A stretch of 64,000 nt of DNA. It comes from a bacterium. GTDB taxonomy: Bacteria; Planctomycetota; Planctomycetia; Kolteriales; Kolteriaceae. Shown here piece after piece: positions 53,718-63,312 of this stretch. The notes beneath the pieces were generated by a model, which worked only from the letters and a program-made list of their open reading frames with translations, did not search any database and was not told the origin of the DNA. Each line of letters begins with the position of its first letter. The first letter of the stretch is position 1. A program made the position numbers and the translations under genes. Where the stretch lies: positions 62,001 through 126,000 of the forward strand of contig JAIELF010000019.1 of NCBI GenBank assembly GCA_019753235.1. The letters run 5' to 3'.

Positions 53718-54588
53718 GATTTCCTCTCGCAAACAGTTCATCCAGTTTTTTTTCGTACGCGTGATAGTCGAGGACGCGATAGAGATCTTCTCGTGTTTGC
53801 ATCTGATTCACTACCCCCTGCTGCGTCCCCGCTCGACGTATTTCATCGAAGACTCGCAGCGCCGCCAAGCTCATCGCTCGGAATGCCGACAGTGGATAGA
53901 GAGCCAAACGAACCCCGACCTGCCGAAGATCATCCAAGGTATAAAGGGGAGTCTTGCCGAACTCGGTCAGGTTCGCGAGCACCGGCACCTTTACCGCCTG
54001 CGTGAAACGGAGATACTCGGAGCGATCGGCCAAAGCCTCCGCAAAGATCATGTCGGCTCCCGCCTCGACATAGCGACAGGCTCGATCGAGTGCAGACTCT
54101 ATCCCCTCGACGGCGTGCGCATCGGTCCGCGCCATAATGACAAAGCTTTCGTCGCGGCGAGCGTCGACCGACGCCTTGACGCGATCGACCATTTCATCGG
54201 CCGAGACAAGTTCCTTGCCGGGGCGATGGCCGCACCTTTTGGCTTGCACCTGGTCTTCAATGTGGACAGCCGCCACGCCAGCCCGTTCCATCTCTTGAAT
54301 CGTCCGCGTGATGGAAAACGCGCTTCCGAAGCCGGTGTCGATATCGACCAGCATCGGCAAGTCGACGGCTGCGTTGATTCGGCTGGCATCGGTGACGACA
54401 TCGGAAAGGGTCGTGATCCCCAAGTCAGGCAAGCCGAACGAGGCGTTGGCTACCCCTGCCCCGGAAAGGTAGATGGCTCGGAAGCCGGTCGCCTTGGCCA
54501 GCATCGCCGAATAGGCGTTGATCGTACCGACCACTTGCAGTGGGTTCTCCTGCGTGATCGCCTCGCGAAAGATAGCCCCTCGGCCCAC
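53710..54588 (-). CDS. prpB: 2-methylisocitrate lyase
   Basis: Splits 2-methylisocitrate to pyruvate and succinate. The GTG at 54588 has AGGAG seven bases upstream and gives 292 residues starting [21 protein letters not shown], matching the family length; the frame extends 60 codons further but without similarity. Markers are [40 protein letters not shown], the catalytic KRCGHRPGK loop and [11 protein letters not shown]. It is the first gene of prpBCD. The promoter should lie in the 300-base gap to the divergent glycosyltransferase. Confidence 0.95.
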   Translation of the reverse strand: MGRGAIFREAITQENPLQVVGTINAYSAMLAKATGFRAIYLSGAGVANASFGLPDLGITTLSDVVTDASRINAAVDLPMLVDIDTGFGSAFSITRTIQEMERAGVAAVHIEDQVQAKRCGHRPGKELVSADEMVDRVKASVDARRDESFVIMARTDAHAVEGIESALDRACRYVEAGADMIFAEALADRSEYLRFTQAVKVPVLANLTEFGKTPLYTLDDLRQVGVRLALYPLSAFRAMSLAALRVFDEIRRAGTQQGVVNQMQTREDLYRVLDYHAYEKKLDELFARGNHG

Positions 54589-54890
54589 AAAGATTCTCCT
54601 GCTGACCTTGCGTTGTCGGCCCCCCATCATCAACAAGGAGCGTCCGTCAAGTAATCTATGCTGGCCAGGCCCCGCAGGCCGGTCGAAAATGCCCAGCGTG
54701 AAACATCCCAGCCATCCCCCTTTCTCTCCCGCGGAAACAGTGGGATTGCCTTCTCTGCCAGAAGACATTAGGTTGCTAACCTTGGAAGAATGTTCTCATC
54801 GACGCCAGACCGGTCCATGCAAATACTCGACGAGCGGGAAGGCTCGCTGGTGGGTCGGTCGGTGAATAAGAGGCAAAGGAGTGCCAGGAC
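54589..54890. other. Divergent spacer prpB/glycosyltransferase, no gene seen
   Basis: About 300 bases that should hold the promoters of prpBCD (minus strand) and of the plus-strand glycosyltransferase. No operator or strong promoter pair was recognised, and no regulator of the prpR type adjoins. Confidence 0.45.
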
Positions 54891-56060
54891 GTGATCTCAC
54901 GTTCGCTTCGCGTCGCGCTCGTTCATGATTGGTTGACCGGGATGCGCGGCGGCGAGAAGGTTTTGGAAATCTTCGCCCGCCTGTTTCCCGAGGCCCCCAT
55001 TTACACATTGGTTCACGACAAAGGATCGGTCTCCGCCGAGATCGAAGCTCACCGCATCGTGACATCCCCTTTGCAGAGGATCCCCGGCGCTACTCATCGC
55101 TATCGCCATTTTCTTCCAACGATGCCCTGGCTGATCGATCATCTTCGGATAGCGCCGACCGATCTGGTATTGAGTTGCAGTTCGTGCGTTGCCAAGAGCG
55201 CGATCGCTCCGCCGGGCGCGATCCATGCGTCATACATTCTTTCGCCGATGCGATACATTTACGATCGCTACGACGACTACTTTTCTCCCCGTCGTTCGGG
55301 CCCTCTTACCCGATGGGCAATGCGGTCGGTTCGTGGTCGACTTCAACAATGGGACCGTGCCACCAGTAATCGCGCTGACTCGATGGTGGCGATCTCTTCA
55401 TTCATTGCTGATCGCATCAGACAGGTTTATGGCCGATCGGCACCGGTCATTTTTCCGCCCGTCAACACCGATCGCTTCGCGCGATCGATGGCACCACCGA
55501 AGGATTACTACCTGATGGTGACGGCTCTTGTTCCGTACAAGAACGTCGACTTGGCGGTGGATGCGTTCGGGCAGCTCGATCGCCCGCTGGTGGTAGCCGG
55601 CAGCGGACCGATGCTCGCCAAGTTACGATCGCAGGGTCGCCCGAATGTAAAGTTTCTCGGCTGGGTCGATGACGATGAGATTCCCGATCTCGTCGCGGGT
55701 TGCCGGGCCTTTCTGATGCCCAATGTCGAAGACTTCGGCATCGCGCCGATAGAAGCCATGGCTGCCGGCCGCCCGGTGATCGCGCTGGGCGAAGGAGGCG
55801 TGCTCGATACCATCCGCGACCTCGACCGCTGTCAGGCCGGATTCTTTGGCGATCGGTCGGCCCCCACGGGCCTCTTCTTCTATCAACCGACACCCGAGGC
55901 CTTGGTCGATGCGATCCAGCGATTCGAACAGGTGGAGCATTTGTTTCGGCCGGCCGCGATTGCCGAGTGGGCCCAAACTTTCGGCGAAGAACGGTTCATA
56001 CAGGAAATCGTCTCGTGGATATCATCGTTGACAGCGGGCCGTCAGTCGGCGGCCGCCTGA
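54891..56060 (+). CDS. GT4-family glycosyltransferase
   Basis: The 389-residue enzyme starts with GTG preceded by AGGAG. N-terminal: VALVHDWLTGMRGGEKVLEI (about 8-27); acceptor domain with SSCVAKSAI and YILSPMRYIYDRYDDYFS; donor domain with MVTALVPYKNVDLAVDAF, VVAGSGPML and NVEDFGIAPIEAMAAGRPVI with the EX7E motif. Similar proteins are mannosyltransferases (WbaZ/PimB-like) for O-antigen or other glycans. The TauE-family gene follows 28 bases later and is probably co-transcribed. Confidence 0.9.
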   Translation: MISRSLRVALVHDWLTGMRGGEKVLEIFARLFPEAPIYTLVHDKGSVSAEIEAHRIVTSPLQRIPGATHRYRHFLPTMPWLIDHLRIAPTDLVLSCSSCVAKSAIAPPGAIHASYILSPMRYIYDRYDDYFSPRRSGPLTRWAMRSVRGRLQQWDRATSNRADSMVAISSFIADRIRQVYGRSAPVIFPPVNTDRFARSMAPPKDYYLMVTALVPYKNVDLAVDAFGQLDRPLVVAGSGPMLAKLRSQGRPNVKFLGWVDDDEIPDLVAGCRAFLMPNVEDFGIAPIEAMAAGRPVIALGEGGVLDTIRDLDRCQAGFFGDRSAPTGLFFYQPTPEALVDAIQRFEQVEHLFRPAAIAEWAQTFGEERFIQEIVSWISSLTAGRQSAAA

Positions 56061-56088
56061 TCGAATCGCGCGGGACCAAGCAACGGAC

Positions 56089-56820
56089 ATGTTCGAAGGC
56101 TGGATTGGCTATCTGATTTTGACGCTGGCGGCCCTTGCCGCCTCGACCGTCGCCGCCGTCACTGGGTTCGGCGGAGCCGTCATTTTGTTGCCAATCCTTA
56201 CCTCGGTTGTCGGCCTACGAGAAGCGATCCCCGTCCTCACTGTCGCTCAACTGATCGGCAATGCCAGTCGAGTCTGGTTCAATCGACGCGATTTGCACTA
56301 CCCCATTATCGGTTGGTTTTCGCTGGGCAGTATCCCGATGGCGATCGTGGGAAGCTACCTCTTCGCCACCGCCCCGTTGTCGACGCTGACGCGCCTGTTG
56401 GGGCTGTTGCTTTTGGTGATGGCCGCGGCCAGAAGACTCGCGAAAGACCGATTCCCGAAACTATCCGCGAAGTCGTTCACCGGTGTCGGCGCGGTGAGCA
56501 GCTTGATCTCGGCCTTGGTGGGAAGCGTGGGCCCTTTGATGGCCCCCTTTTTTCTGGCCCATGGCCTGATTCGTGGCAGTTACATCGGGACCGAGGCCGC
56601 CTGCACCGTTGTCATGCACGTAACCAAATTGATCACCTATCGGCGATACTCGCTCCTCTCACTGGACAACATCCTCTTTGGTTTGGCGGTCGGCAGCGTC
56701 ATGATCCTGGGCTCGTATCTCGGCAAGATGATCTTAAGCCGAGTATCGAGTCGAACCTTTGAACTTCTCATCGAGTTGAACTTGGTGCTGGCGGGGTTAT
56801 TGTTCCTCTTCAAAGGCTAG
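56089..56820 (+). CDS. TauE/SafE-family membrane transporter
   Basis: A 243-residue integral membrane protein with about seven to eight hydrophobic segments. Near the start, AAVTGFGGAVILLPILTSVV and after it AIPVLTVAQLIGNASRVWFN are typical TauE/SafE signatures; the second half holds SLISALVGSVGPLMAPFFLA. Family members export sulphite, sulphoacetate or sulphonates, but the substrate here is unknown. Its stop overlaps the haloperoxidase stop by 11 bases on the opposite strand. The ATG lacks a strong ribosome binding site. Confidence 0.88.
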   Translation: MFEGWIGYLILTLAALAASTVAAVTGFGGAVILLPILTSVVGLREAIPVLTVAQLIGNASRVWFNRRDLHYPIIGWFSLGSIPMAIVGSYLFATAPLSTLTRLLGLLLLVMAAARRLAKDRFPKLSAKSFTGVGAVSSLISALVGSVGPLMAPFFLAHGLIRGSYIGTEAACTVVMHVTKLITYRRYSLLSLDNILFGLAVGSVMILGSYLGKMILSRVSSRTFELLIELNLVLAGLLFLFKG

Positions 56821-58123
56821 CGAGCCGTCGCATCTTTACCCAGCCAAACGCGAAGAGAGTGGTTGCCATCATGACCAAGCCAATGCTTCCGACTTCAGGA
56901 ACCGCCTGCAACTGCGTCTGATACACGTAAGATCCGAGCGCGCGTCCGGACGATAGTCCCACAACGTTGTCGAAGTTGAAGTGGATGCCGCCATAGATTC
57001 GGCTGAGCCCCGCTTCATCGGCCGCCTCCGAGAAAGAGTTGAAAGACCGATTGGCAAGAGCGAACCCTTCGCTTCCGGTAGTGAACGAATAACTGTTGCC
57101 GAACCAGTCGCTCAAGATTTGGCTGGCCGCGCCGCTAAAGGTGCTGTGACCGCTGGTGAAAGAAGGAAAGGGAGGAGTCGTCAGGAGTGGTGTCCAGCTT
57201 GGGTCCAGTGTCGATTGAATGGCGGTCACCGGTCGCCAATAGTCGTACTGGTACTTGTACGTCCACGACGTGATCGCTGCATCCGCCAGGGCAATGTTCA
57301 ACTGGGCAAAGAGTCGAGCAGAATCATCAATAGTGAAGCCTTCGGCTGCCACGATTTGCTCAGCAATGCGGTTCCAATGACCTGGTGGGGTTGCCGTCCC
57401 ACTCCCATCGGCCCAGAATTTCGCAATGTCGGTCTGATCCGCCGTTCGCGTGGCACTGGTGGCTGACCCGAGGTCGCGCACTTCATTGAGAGCGGCCGTG
57501 TACTCAGCACTGCCGACGGCCGGCGGTGTGCCGAAATTCACGAAGGAAGTCCCGAGGGGCATCGCCCAAGGAGTCACCAGTGGCCAGTTCGGCAAGAGGG
57601 CGGGCGCGAACGCGGGAGGTGTCGGTTGCCAATCGCCTGGCGATCCCCCCGGTGAATAAGGGACGACCAGCGAGCTATTGTCGTTGGACCTGAGAGTGAT
57701 TATCTGTGAAGCAGATGCGGATCCGGTAGCGATGCCATCCGTCTTCGAAGAACCATCGGCAATGGCGTTTAGTCGGCTCGTCAGAGCGGCATCGAAAATG
57801 GATGTTCGCGTCGGATAGAGTGACACGAGGGTGTCATGGGCAGCCTGCGCGGTGGCGGCTTCTTTTGAAGCCAACGGGTTGCTCAACACGTAGCCTGCAT
57901 AAGGACGATGTGTCCGGTCGACGGAATTGACCGCGTCATAGATGGCAGTATGAACCATTGCCATTGCTCGGCTTGCCTTGGGAGGCGGGGTCGAAAGCGC
58001 CCGAACCGAGTCCAGTAATTGACCGTTCCAAAATGTCACTTCGTCTCCACGAGAAGAAGAGACAAAACCAAGACTGAAGGCGATCGCATAAAAGAGCAAG
58101 CCGACCAGCAGGCGACGATTCAT
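56810..58123 (-). CDS. Vanadium-dependent haloperoxidase-like protein with PEP-CTERM anchor
   Basis: The 437-residue protein begins with a signal peptide (RRLLVGLLFYAIAFSLGFVSSSRG). The PAP2/vanadium haloperoxidase core shows YWRPVTAIQS (Arg and nearby), SFTSGHSTFSGAASQILSDW (Ser-Gly-His with the catalytic His) and SRIYGGIHFNFDNVVGLSSG. The C-terminus is VPEVGS, a hydrophobic stretch, and a basic tail (KMRR), the layout of PEP-CTERM sorting signals; the Pro-Glu-Pro triplet is Pro-Glu-Val. AAAGG precedes the ATG. Family members oxidise halides with peroxide or act as acid phosphatases, so the exact reaction is open. Confidence 0.87.
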   Translation of the reverse strand: MNRRLLVGLLFYAIAFSLGFVSSSRGDEVTFWNGQLLDSVRALSTPPPKASRAMAMVHTAIYDAVNSVDRTHRPYAGYVLSNPLASKEAATAQAAHDTLVSLYPTRTSIFDAALTSRLNAIADGSSKTDGIATGSASASQIITLRSNDNSSLVVPYSPGGSPGDWQPTPPAFAPALLPNWPLVTPWAMPLGTSFVNFGTPPAVGSAEYTAALNEVRDLGSATSATRTADQTDIAKFWADGSGTATPPGHWNRIAEQIVAAEGFTIDDSARLFAQLNIALADAAITSWTYKYQYDYWRPVTAIQSTLDPSWTPLLTTPPFPSFTSGHSTFSGAASQILSDWFGNSYSFTTGSEGFALANRSFNSFSEAADEAGLSRIYGGIHFNFDNVVGLSSGRALGSYVYQTQLQAVPEVGSIGLVMMATTLFAFGWVKMRRLASL

Positions 58124-58392
58124 TTATAAACCTTTCTTCGATGACGCGACTCTCGAAACCTGCACCCAGGCACTAGGGAAGGAGAGACTCAAGGGGCATC
58201 TTCGCCGCGACGAATCGTCCAGGTTGTTCCGCATCTATCCGCGGTCATCTCTGAACGGAAAACGTTTCGCACGAAAACGGAGGAGCGATCGTAGTGCACG
58301 GTGAGGATTCATTTCGGGGTAATTCTTCAACGGGAACTTACCAACCGACCCGTGAGGGGGTCAAGACAATTACGGTTTTGAGACGAGCTTTC
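58124..58392. other. Spacer between kinase fusion and haloperoxidase genes, no gene seen
   Basis: About 270 bases between two same-strand genes. The haloperoxidase promoter should lie here. No convincing hairpin, repeat or open frame was recognised. Confidence 0.4.
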
Positions 58393-61300
58393 TCATTGTG
58401 GAGTCGGCGTTGAACTCGGTGGAAAGATTTCGGGCGATAACCGCGAGTGACAAGCAGACAGGAACAACCCCTTCGCGTCGATGGCCCACTTGGGCAGGAC
58501 CCGAGCCAACGATTCATGAGCCTGAATACGAGCGAGCAGGCATTCGTCTCCGTCGACAATCGTCTGGGCCGGCATGCCTCGCGCGACATTGGCAATCGCG
58601 CCGGCAAATGACTGGCCCGCCGTCGAGTTCGGCACCGAAACAAAAAGCTTTTCCAAAGCGGGAGCAGGGTCAGGCGACGCACTCGGCGGCCGATAGAGAG
58701 CCGTCGGCTGCGCCCAATCAAGGAACGTACGAACCTCTTCGAGCGCGCTCTGGGCGTTGCCGTCGTGGCGATCAAAGAAAGCGCTGGCGACGTCGGTTTC
58801 CGACAGCCCCTCTTGAAGCCATCGACCGACCGCTCCCATGATCATCGAGGGAAGTCGTCGCTCGAACTCCTCATCTTTACTGCATGCTCCCCAGAGGCCC
58901 CCGACACTGGCCAACGTTGTGCTCTGTACCCAGGGGTCGAGATCCTGAAAGGCAACCTCCCGAACTTGCTCGACCAGTTGCCCGCTTGCCTGCGTGAGAT
59001 CAAGCCAACCGCCGGGAAACACCGATTGGTTAGCGAAGCCTTCGCTCCGATGGACGACCGACTGCGCCTCTTGAAGCAATTGCTCGCGAAGACGATCGAC
59101 GGTTTGCCGAACTCGAACACACTCGCGCGACCAGTCGGACAACTTCGCTCGCAGGACCAGATAGACCTGGTACACCTGTTCGCGGACTCGGCCGGCGATC
59201 TTCTCGTGGGCGTACTCTTGCAGGATTTCGATTCGACGAGGAACGCCCTCTTTGATTCCCGCGCCCAGCCCACTGGTCAATCCCAAACGATCTCGCATTT
59301 GCCGAGCACGCCGACACACCTTTTGCACTTCGGTCCGAACCAACTCTTGCGTCTGATCGAGTTTCTCGAGCAAATATCGAGAGAAACCTTCCCATGTCTT
59401 GCGGGCTCGCTCCAGACGTTGACCGGGTCGATCAAGCGTCATCGACAAAGCTTCCAACATCGGTTCGAGTAACTCATTGGCAAGATCATTGGTCGCGGAC
59501 GAGAGTGCTTGTTCGAACGCGGGCACCTGGTCAAACGCGCCGTGGTCCTCGTCTGGATCGAGCCCGAGCAATTCCTTGATCCGATCGATCGCGTCGCGCA
59601 TCAGTTCGTTGTGATCCTTGACCGGAGCAGCATAGAACCGCTCTTCGACTTCGGTCAGAAGCTTTGCGGTGGCGACATGAATCGGCTCATCAAGCTTGGG
59701 CTGCGTCGCGACGAGCAGTGCCTCGGCCACGGCATTGGGATCAAAGCCGGCACTGGCCATGATCGAGGCCGCCTCGTCCACCACTTGCTCGGCCTCGCGA
59801 CGTCCGAAGGGTGAAAGCCAATGCTCCAGCATCTCGGCGGCGAGCAATGCGGACGTGCGTGACAAAAGATCTCGTATCGGATAACGGAGCGAAAACATAC
59901 CGACAGAGCGATGCCGAGGCCAATCGTCCTTGCGATCTTGACGGTCGATTTCCTTGCCGACCCCTTTGGTGGCCGAGCCGATCACCGTCTCGGCAACGAG
60001 ATCTCGCACCGCTTCGACGCGAGGCTCGGGAAGGGACGGCGCGTCGCCGTCGAAGTAATAGATCGCTTGACAAGGGGGGCCGGTGAACTGGTCTGCGTTG
60101 CCTGCTCCGTCGTAGTCGACCGAGAAGGTGGCCTCGGGCTGAGTGAAGTCGAGGATGTTCTGCGCGAGGGCGAAAGTATTGGCTCGACGAGCGTCGCTGG
60201 GACCTTTGGCTGATCTGGTCGATGCCATCAGGTATCCATCGACATCAGGCCGACTCGCGCCGCTTTCAAGCAGCACTCGGCGAACCATGTAGCAAAGGTC
60301 GATAAACATGCCCGACCCGACGCCGCCGCTCATCGATGCGACCACAACAACTCGCGGCTCTTCGGTCCGGAGCAATTCTCCGCAAGCGGCCAATTGCGAA
60401 TGGAGCCGAGCTGGTTCCAACAGTGTCTCCATCTCGGACCGCAATCGAGCGAGAATTCGCCGATGGTTTTCAAAGAACGCCAGTCGGCCGAGCGCGCGAT
60501 GACCATTGGTGCTGCCACTCGATGAAATCTGAAACAGCGTGTTGGGATCAAGCCAGCCGGTAAGGTGCTTCATGCTTTCCCAGTTTTGAAAGTACTGGGT
60601 CGGCTTGCGAAATTTGCACGCGAGAAGCCTATCGAGCGCCTCGCGTGAATTCCCGTCTTCTTCCACGCGAGTGATTGCTGATTCGACATCAATACCAAGT
60701 AACCGCATCACCGGCCAAGCGGAAGCGTCGCCGTATTGCCGGTCGATTTTGGATCGAACTCGTTCAAGAACATCCCAGCCGGTTCGCCCTAAGCCGATCA
60801 CCAGCGTGGGGCGAAGATTTCCCTGGGTCGAAGCCTTGATGGCGGCCCGATCGATCGTCGCTTGTGGCCGAACGGTGGTCTGAAAGTCGGGTTGGGGCGC
60901 CTGGGGGGCACGGCGGGCCAGTCGGGTCGAAATCCCCTCTTCCGTCGCGACCGCCTTCACGGTGGAACTCGACTCCAGAAGCGAAGTCGTCGAATAGGAG
61001 TGCTTGCCCGCTTCTCGAAGCGATTCGACAAACTCTCGGCACGTCCCGAAGCGATCCTTGGGATCTTTCGAAAGGGCTCGACGAACCAGAGGACGATCGC
61101 ATGGAGGGAGCGACGAGACATCAGGCTCTGCCGTCAGATGCTGCATCATGAACTGCCGAGCGGACGGCCCGGGAAAAGGCCGCTGACCCGTGAGAAGTTC
61201 CTGATATACGATCGCCAGGCTGTACTGATCGGTGTTTCGACTCACCCAGCCGTCGAATGTTTCCGGAGGAGCATACACCGGCGTGACGCCCCCCGTCACC

Positions 61301-61818
61301 GATGCCGTGCACCCTTCGAGATCTTTCACCAGACCGAAGTCGGCGACCTTAACATGTCCGCCGATGAGGAAGATGTTTTGTGGCTTGATATCGAGGTGCT
61401 GCAGGTCGTATTCCCGGCTCATGACATCGAGCGCCTCGGCCGCCTCGGTCATGTAGCTGAGAAGTTCGACACGGGGAATGCCTGGCAATCCTTGACGCTG
61501 ATGCTCGTGCAAACGTTGTTCGATGTTGCAGTCGGCGAGTTCCATGACAATGAGAAGCTGGCCGTCGACGATGTCGTAACGTTCCATCGACAGGATGAAC
61601 GGATGTCGGATCGCGCGAACTCGTTCGAGTGCTTTGAGTTCTTGCTGCGCGTGATGACCGCTGCCGCCGGTGATTTCGCCGTGAACGAACTTGATTGCCT
61701 TCGCGAGCCCGCCGGGAGCCTGGGCTTTCCAGACTTCGCCGAACCCGCCCCGCCCCAACCGCTCTTGCAAGCGGTAGCCGGGAATAGGCTCGGCGCAGGA
61801 CTCCCAATGTGTCGGCAT
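58393..61818 (-). CDS. Ser/Thr protein kinase fused to a tubulin/FtsZ-like domain
   Basis: The 1141-residue protein has two large parts. Residues about 14-270 form a Hanks-type kinase: glycine loop GRGGFGEVW (22-30), lysine in AKAIKFV (Lys43), catalytic loop LQHLDIKPQN with Asp143 (HLD rather than HRD), DFG at 160-162, and YAPPETF. A linker rich in Ser/Pro (about 275-335) leads to a tubulin-like region (about 337-1000) with TLVIGLGRTGWDVLERVRS and the GTP-binding loop VVVASMSGGVGSGMFIDLCY (498-503 GGVGSG). The C-terminal ~130 residues are helical. It is probably cytoplasmic; no membrane helix is seen. Substrate and polymer-forming ability are unknown. Expression stands alone. Confidence 0.8.
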   Translation of the reverse strand: MPTHWESCAEPIPGYRLQERLGRGGFGEVWKAQAPGGLAKAIKFVHGEITGGSGHHAQQELKALERVRAIRHPFILSMERYDIVDGQLLIVMELADCNIEQRLHEHQRQGLPGIPRVELLSYMTEAAEALDVMSREYDLQHLDIKPQNIFLIGGHVKVADFGLVKDLEGCTASVTGGVTPVYAPPETFDGWVSRNTDQYSLAIVYQELLTGQRPFPGPSARQFMMQHLTAEPDVSSLPPCDRPLVRRALSKDPKDRFGTCREFVESLREAGKHSYSTTSLLESSSTVKAVATEEGISTRLARRAPQAPQPDFQTTVRPQATIDRAAIKASTQGNLRPTLVIGLGRTGWDVLERVRSKIDRQYGDASAWPVMRLLGIDVESAITRVEEDGNSREALDRLLACKFRKPTQYFQNWESMKHLTGWLDPNTLFQISSSGSTNGHRALGRLAFFENHRRILARLRSEMETLLEPARLHSQLAACGELLRTEEPRVVVVASMSGGVGSGMFIDLCYMVRRVLLESGASRPDVDGYLMASTRSAKGPSDARRANTFALAQNILDFTQPEATFSVDYDGAGNADQFTGPPCQAIYYFDGDAPSLPEPRVEAVRDLVAETVIGSATKGVGKEIDRQDRKDDWPRHRSVGMFSLRYPIRDLLSRTSALLAAEMLEHWLSPFGRREAEQVVDEAASIMASAGFDPNAVAEALLVATQPKLDEPIHVATAKLLTEVEERFYAAPVKDHNELMRDAIDRIKELLGLDPDEDHGAFDQVPAFEQALSSATNDLANELLEPMLEALSMTLDRPGQRLERARKTWEGFSRYLLEKLDQTQELVRTEVQKVCRRARQMRDRLGLTSGLGAGIKEGVPRRIEILQEYAHEKIAGRVREQVYQVYLVLRAKLSDWSRECVRVRQTVDRLREQLLQEAQSVVHRSEGFANQSVFPGGWLDLTQASGQLVEQVREVAFQDLDPWVQSTTLASVGGLWGACSKDEEFERRLPSMIMGAVGRWLQEGLSETDVASAFFDRHDGNAQSALEEVRTFLDWAQPTALYRPPSASPDPAPALEKLFVSVPNSTAGQSFAGAIANVARGMPAQTIVDGDECLLARIQAHESLARVLPKWAIDAKGLFLSACHSRLSPEIFPPSSTPTPQ

Positions 61819-61984
61819 GGTGATGAATTCCCCGTGTGAGGGGGGCCCCTACGGACGGGGTTCGAGCGACCCTTCTCTCTTGGCAAACTTAGCTCACGAA
61901 CGTTCGCGCATCAAATCGCTAGGTACAGGAAGAATTCATCGGAATCGACAAAACGAGGATACTGCGAGGCAAAATGGGGCTTTC

Positions 61985-63187
61985 TCAGTGCGAAATCGCC
62001 GTCGGTTCGACCGGCAGATGAAAGAAGGCCAGTCCCAGAATGAGATAAACCGCCAGCAGCATGACCCCTTCCATCCAGTGTGTCTGTCCATCGGGGGCAA
62101 CCAATGCCAGCGTCCCGACGGCAATCACGACGCTGATCACTTCGAGCTGGCTGAAGTGCAGATCAAGTACGGTCGGATGGCCCATCAACAAGCTGACAAA
62201 GACCAGCACCGGTGCCACTAGAAGGGCGACCTGTATGCTGCTTCCGACGGCAATGTTGAAGGCGAGGTCCATCTTGTTTTTCCAGGCCATCATCACGGCC
62301 GTCGAATGCTCGGCCGCGTTGCCGACGATGGCAATCACGATCACCCCGACAAAGATCGTGTTCATGCCGACCGCTTCACAGGCGTGTTCCACCGCCCCCA
62401 CCAGCATCTCGGCCATCCATGCCACACCGACGGTCGCCACGAGCAACACGGACATTGCTTGACGCGGATTCCATTCGGGTTGATGAGCCTCGCCGGTCGT
62501 AGGAAGATGAACCTCGTCGCCTGCAAAAAGATGTTTGTGGGTTCGGAGCGAGAAGATCAGGCTCAGGACGTAAACGGCGATCAAGACGACTGCAATCTCT
62601 TCGCTCAAGTGGGCGACCGCCAGCGGATCCTTGACCGCAGGGTTTCCTTTGACCACTTCGAAGAAGATCGACGGGATGATCAAGCTGATCGCCGCCAGCC
62701 CCAAGAGTGTCGAACCCATGTTGGCTGCCGTGGCGTTGAAGGTCTGTTTGTTGAACCGAAGCCCCCCGACAAACATCGAGAGCCCCAGGATGAGAAGGAC
62801 GTTGCCGACGATCGACCCGGTGATGGAAGCCTTCACCAACGGATACATGGCAGGCCCCTTCCAGAGAGCCAATATCGCGATGATCAGTTCCGCAGCATTC
62901 CCCAGCGTCGCATTGAGCAGACCACCCAATCCCGCGCCCAGGACCTCGGCCAGATTCTCGGTAGCCCGGCCCATCAGTCCTGCGAGCGGGATGATGGCGA
63001 TGCCTGCCGCTATAAAAATCCAAATACCCGGGGCATGCATCCATTCGAGCGCCACCGCAATCGGAAGAGCGACGAGAAGCAAATTCAACGGTTCTGCTAA
63101 TACCGACCAAACACCGGTCGCTTGCTTCGACGGGTTGTTAGCCAATGATCGTCTCTCCCTGGGGTTGTCACGATAACGATGCAACAT
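61985..63187 (-). CDS. CaCA-family Ca2+/H+ (cation/proton) exchanger
   Basis: The 400-residue membrane protein has about eleven hydrophobic segments in two inverted halves. The alpha repeats are GLLNATLGNAAELIIAILAL and, in the second half, IVIAIVGNAAEHSTAVMMAW, with acidic residues that bind the cation; this pattern is that of the CAX-type exchangers. A hydrophilic loop (about 212-235, with HLFAGDEVHLPTTGEAHQ) separates the halves. The start at MLHRYRDNPRE has AAAGG upstream; the frame is open for 21 more residues. It probably removes Ca2+ or another cation. Confidence 0.9.
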   Translation of the reverse strand: MLHRYRDNPRERRSLANNPSKQATGVWSVLAEPLNLLLVALPIAVALEWMHAPGIWIFIAAGIAIIPLAGLMGRATENLAEVLGAGLGGLLNATLGNAAELIIAILALWKGPAMYPLVKASITGSIVGNVLLILGLSMFVGGLRFNKQTFNATAANMGSTLLGLAAISLIIPSIFFEVVKGNPAVKDPLAVAHLSEEIAVVLIAVYVLSLIFSLRTHKHLFAGDEVHLPTTGEAHQPEWNPRQAMSVLLVATVGVAWMAEMLVGAVEHACEAVGMNTIFVGVIVIAIVGNAAEHSTAVMMAWKNKMDLAFNIAVGSSIQVALLVAPVLVFVSLLMGHPTVLDLHFSQLEVISVVIAVGTLALVAPDGQTHWMEGVMLLAVYLILGLAFFHLPVEPTAISH

Positions 63188-63312
63188 GGGGGCCTTTCGG
63201 CTCTGCGAATCAAGATATGAATGCCAGCGCATGGACCACGTGAGGAACAAATGATCGCCCGAGGAAAGTCCGCCTCCCTAGGTAGGCATCAGGTCCGAAG
63301 GAAAGCGTTGAT

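Noticed and set aside
53626..54654. 342-codon plus-strand frame opposite prpB/prpC
   Set aside because: Antisense to clear prp genes; no ribosome binding site.
60862..61839. 325-codon plus-strand frame opposite the kinase domain
   Set aside because: Antisense shadow; the minus strand has a complete kinase with all motifs.
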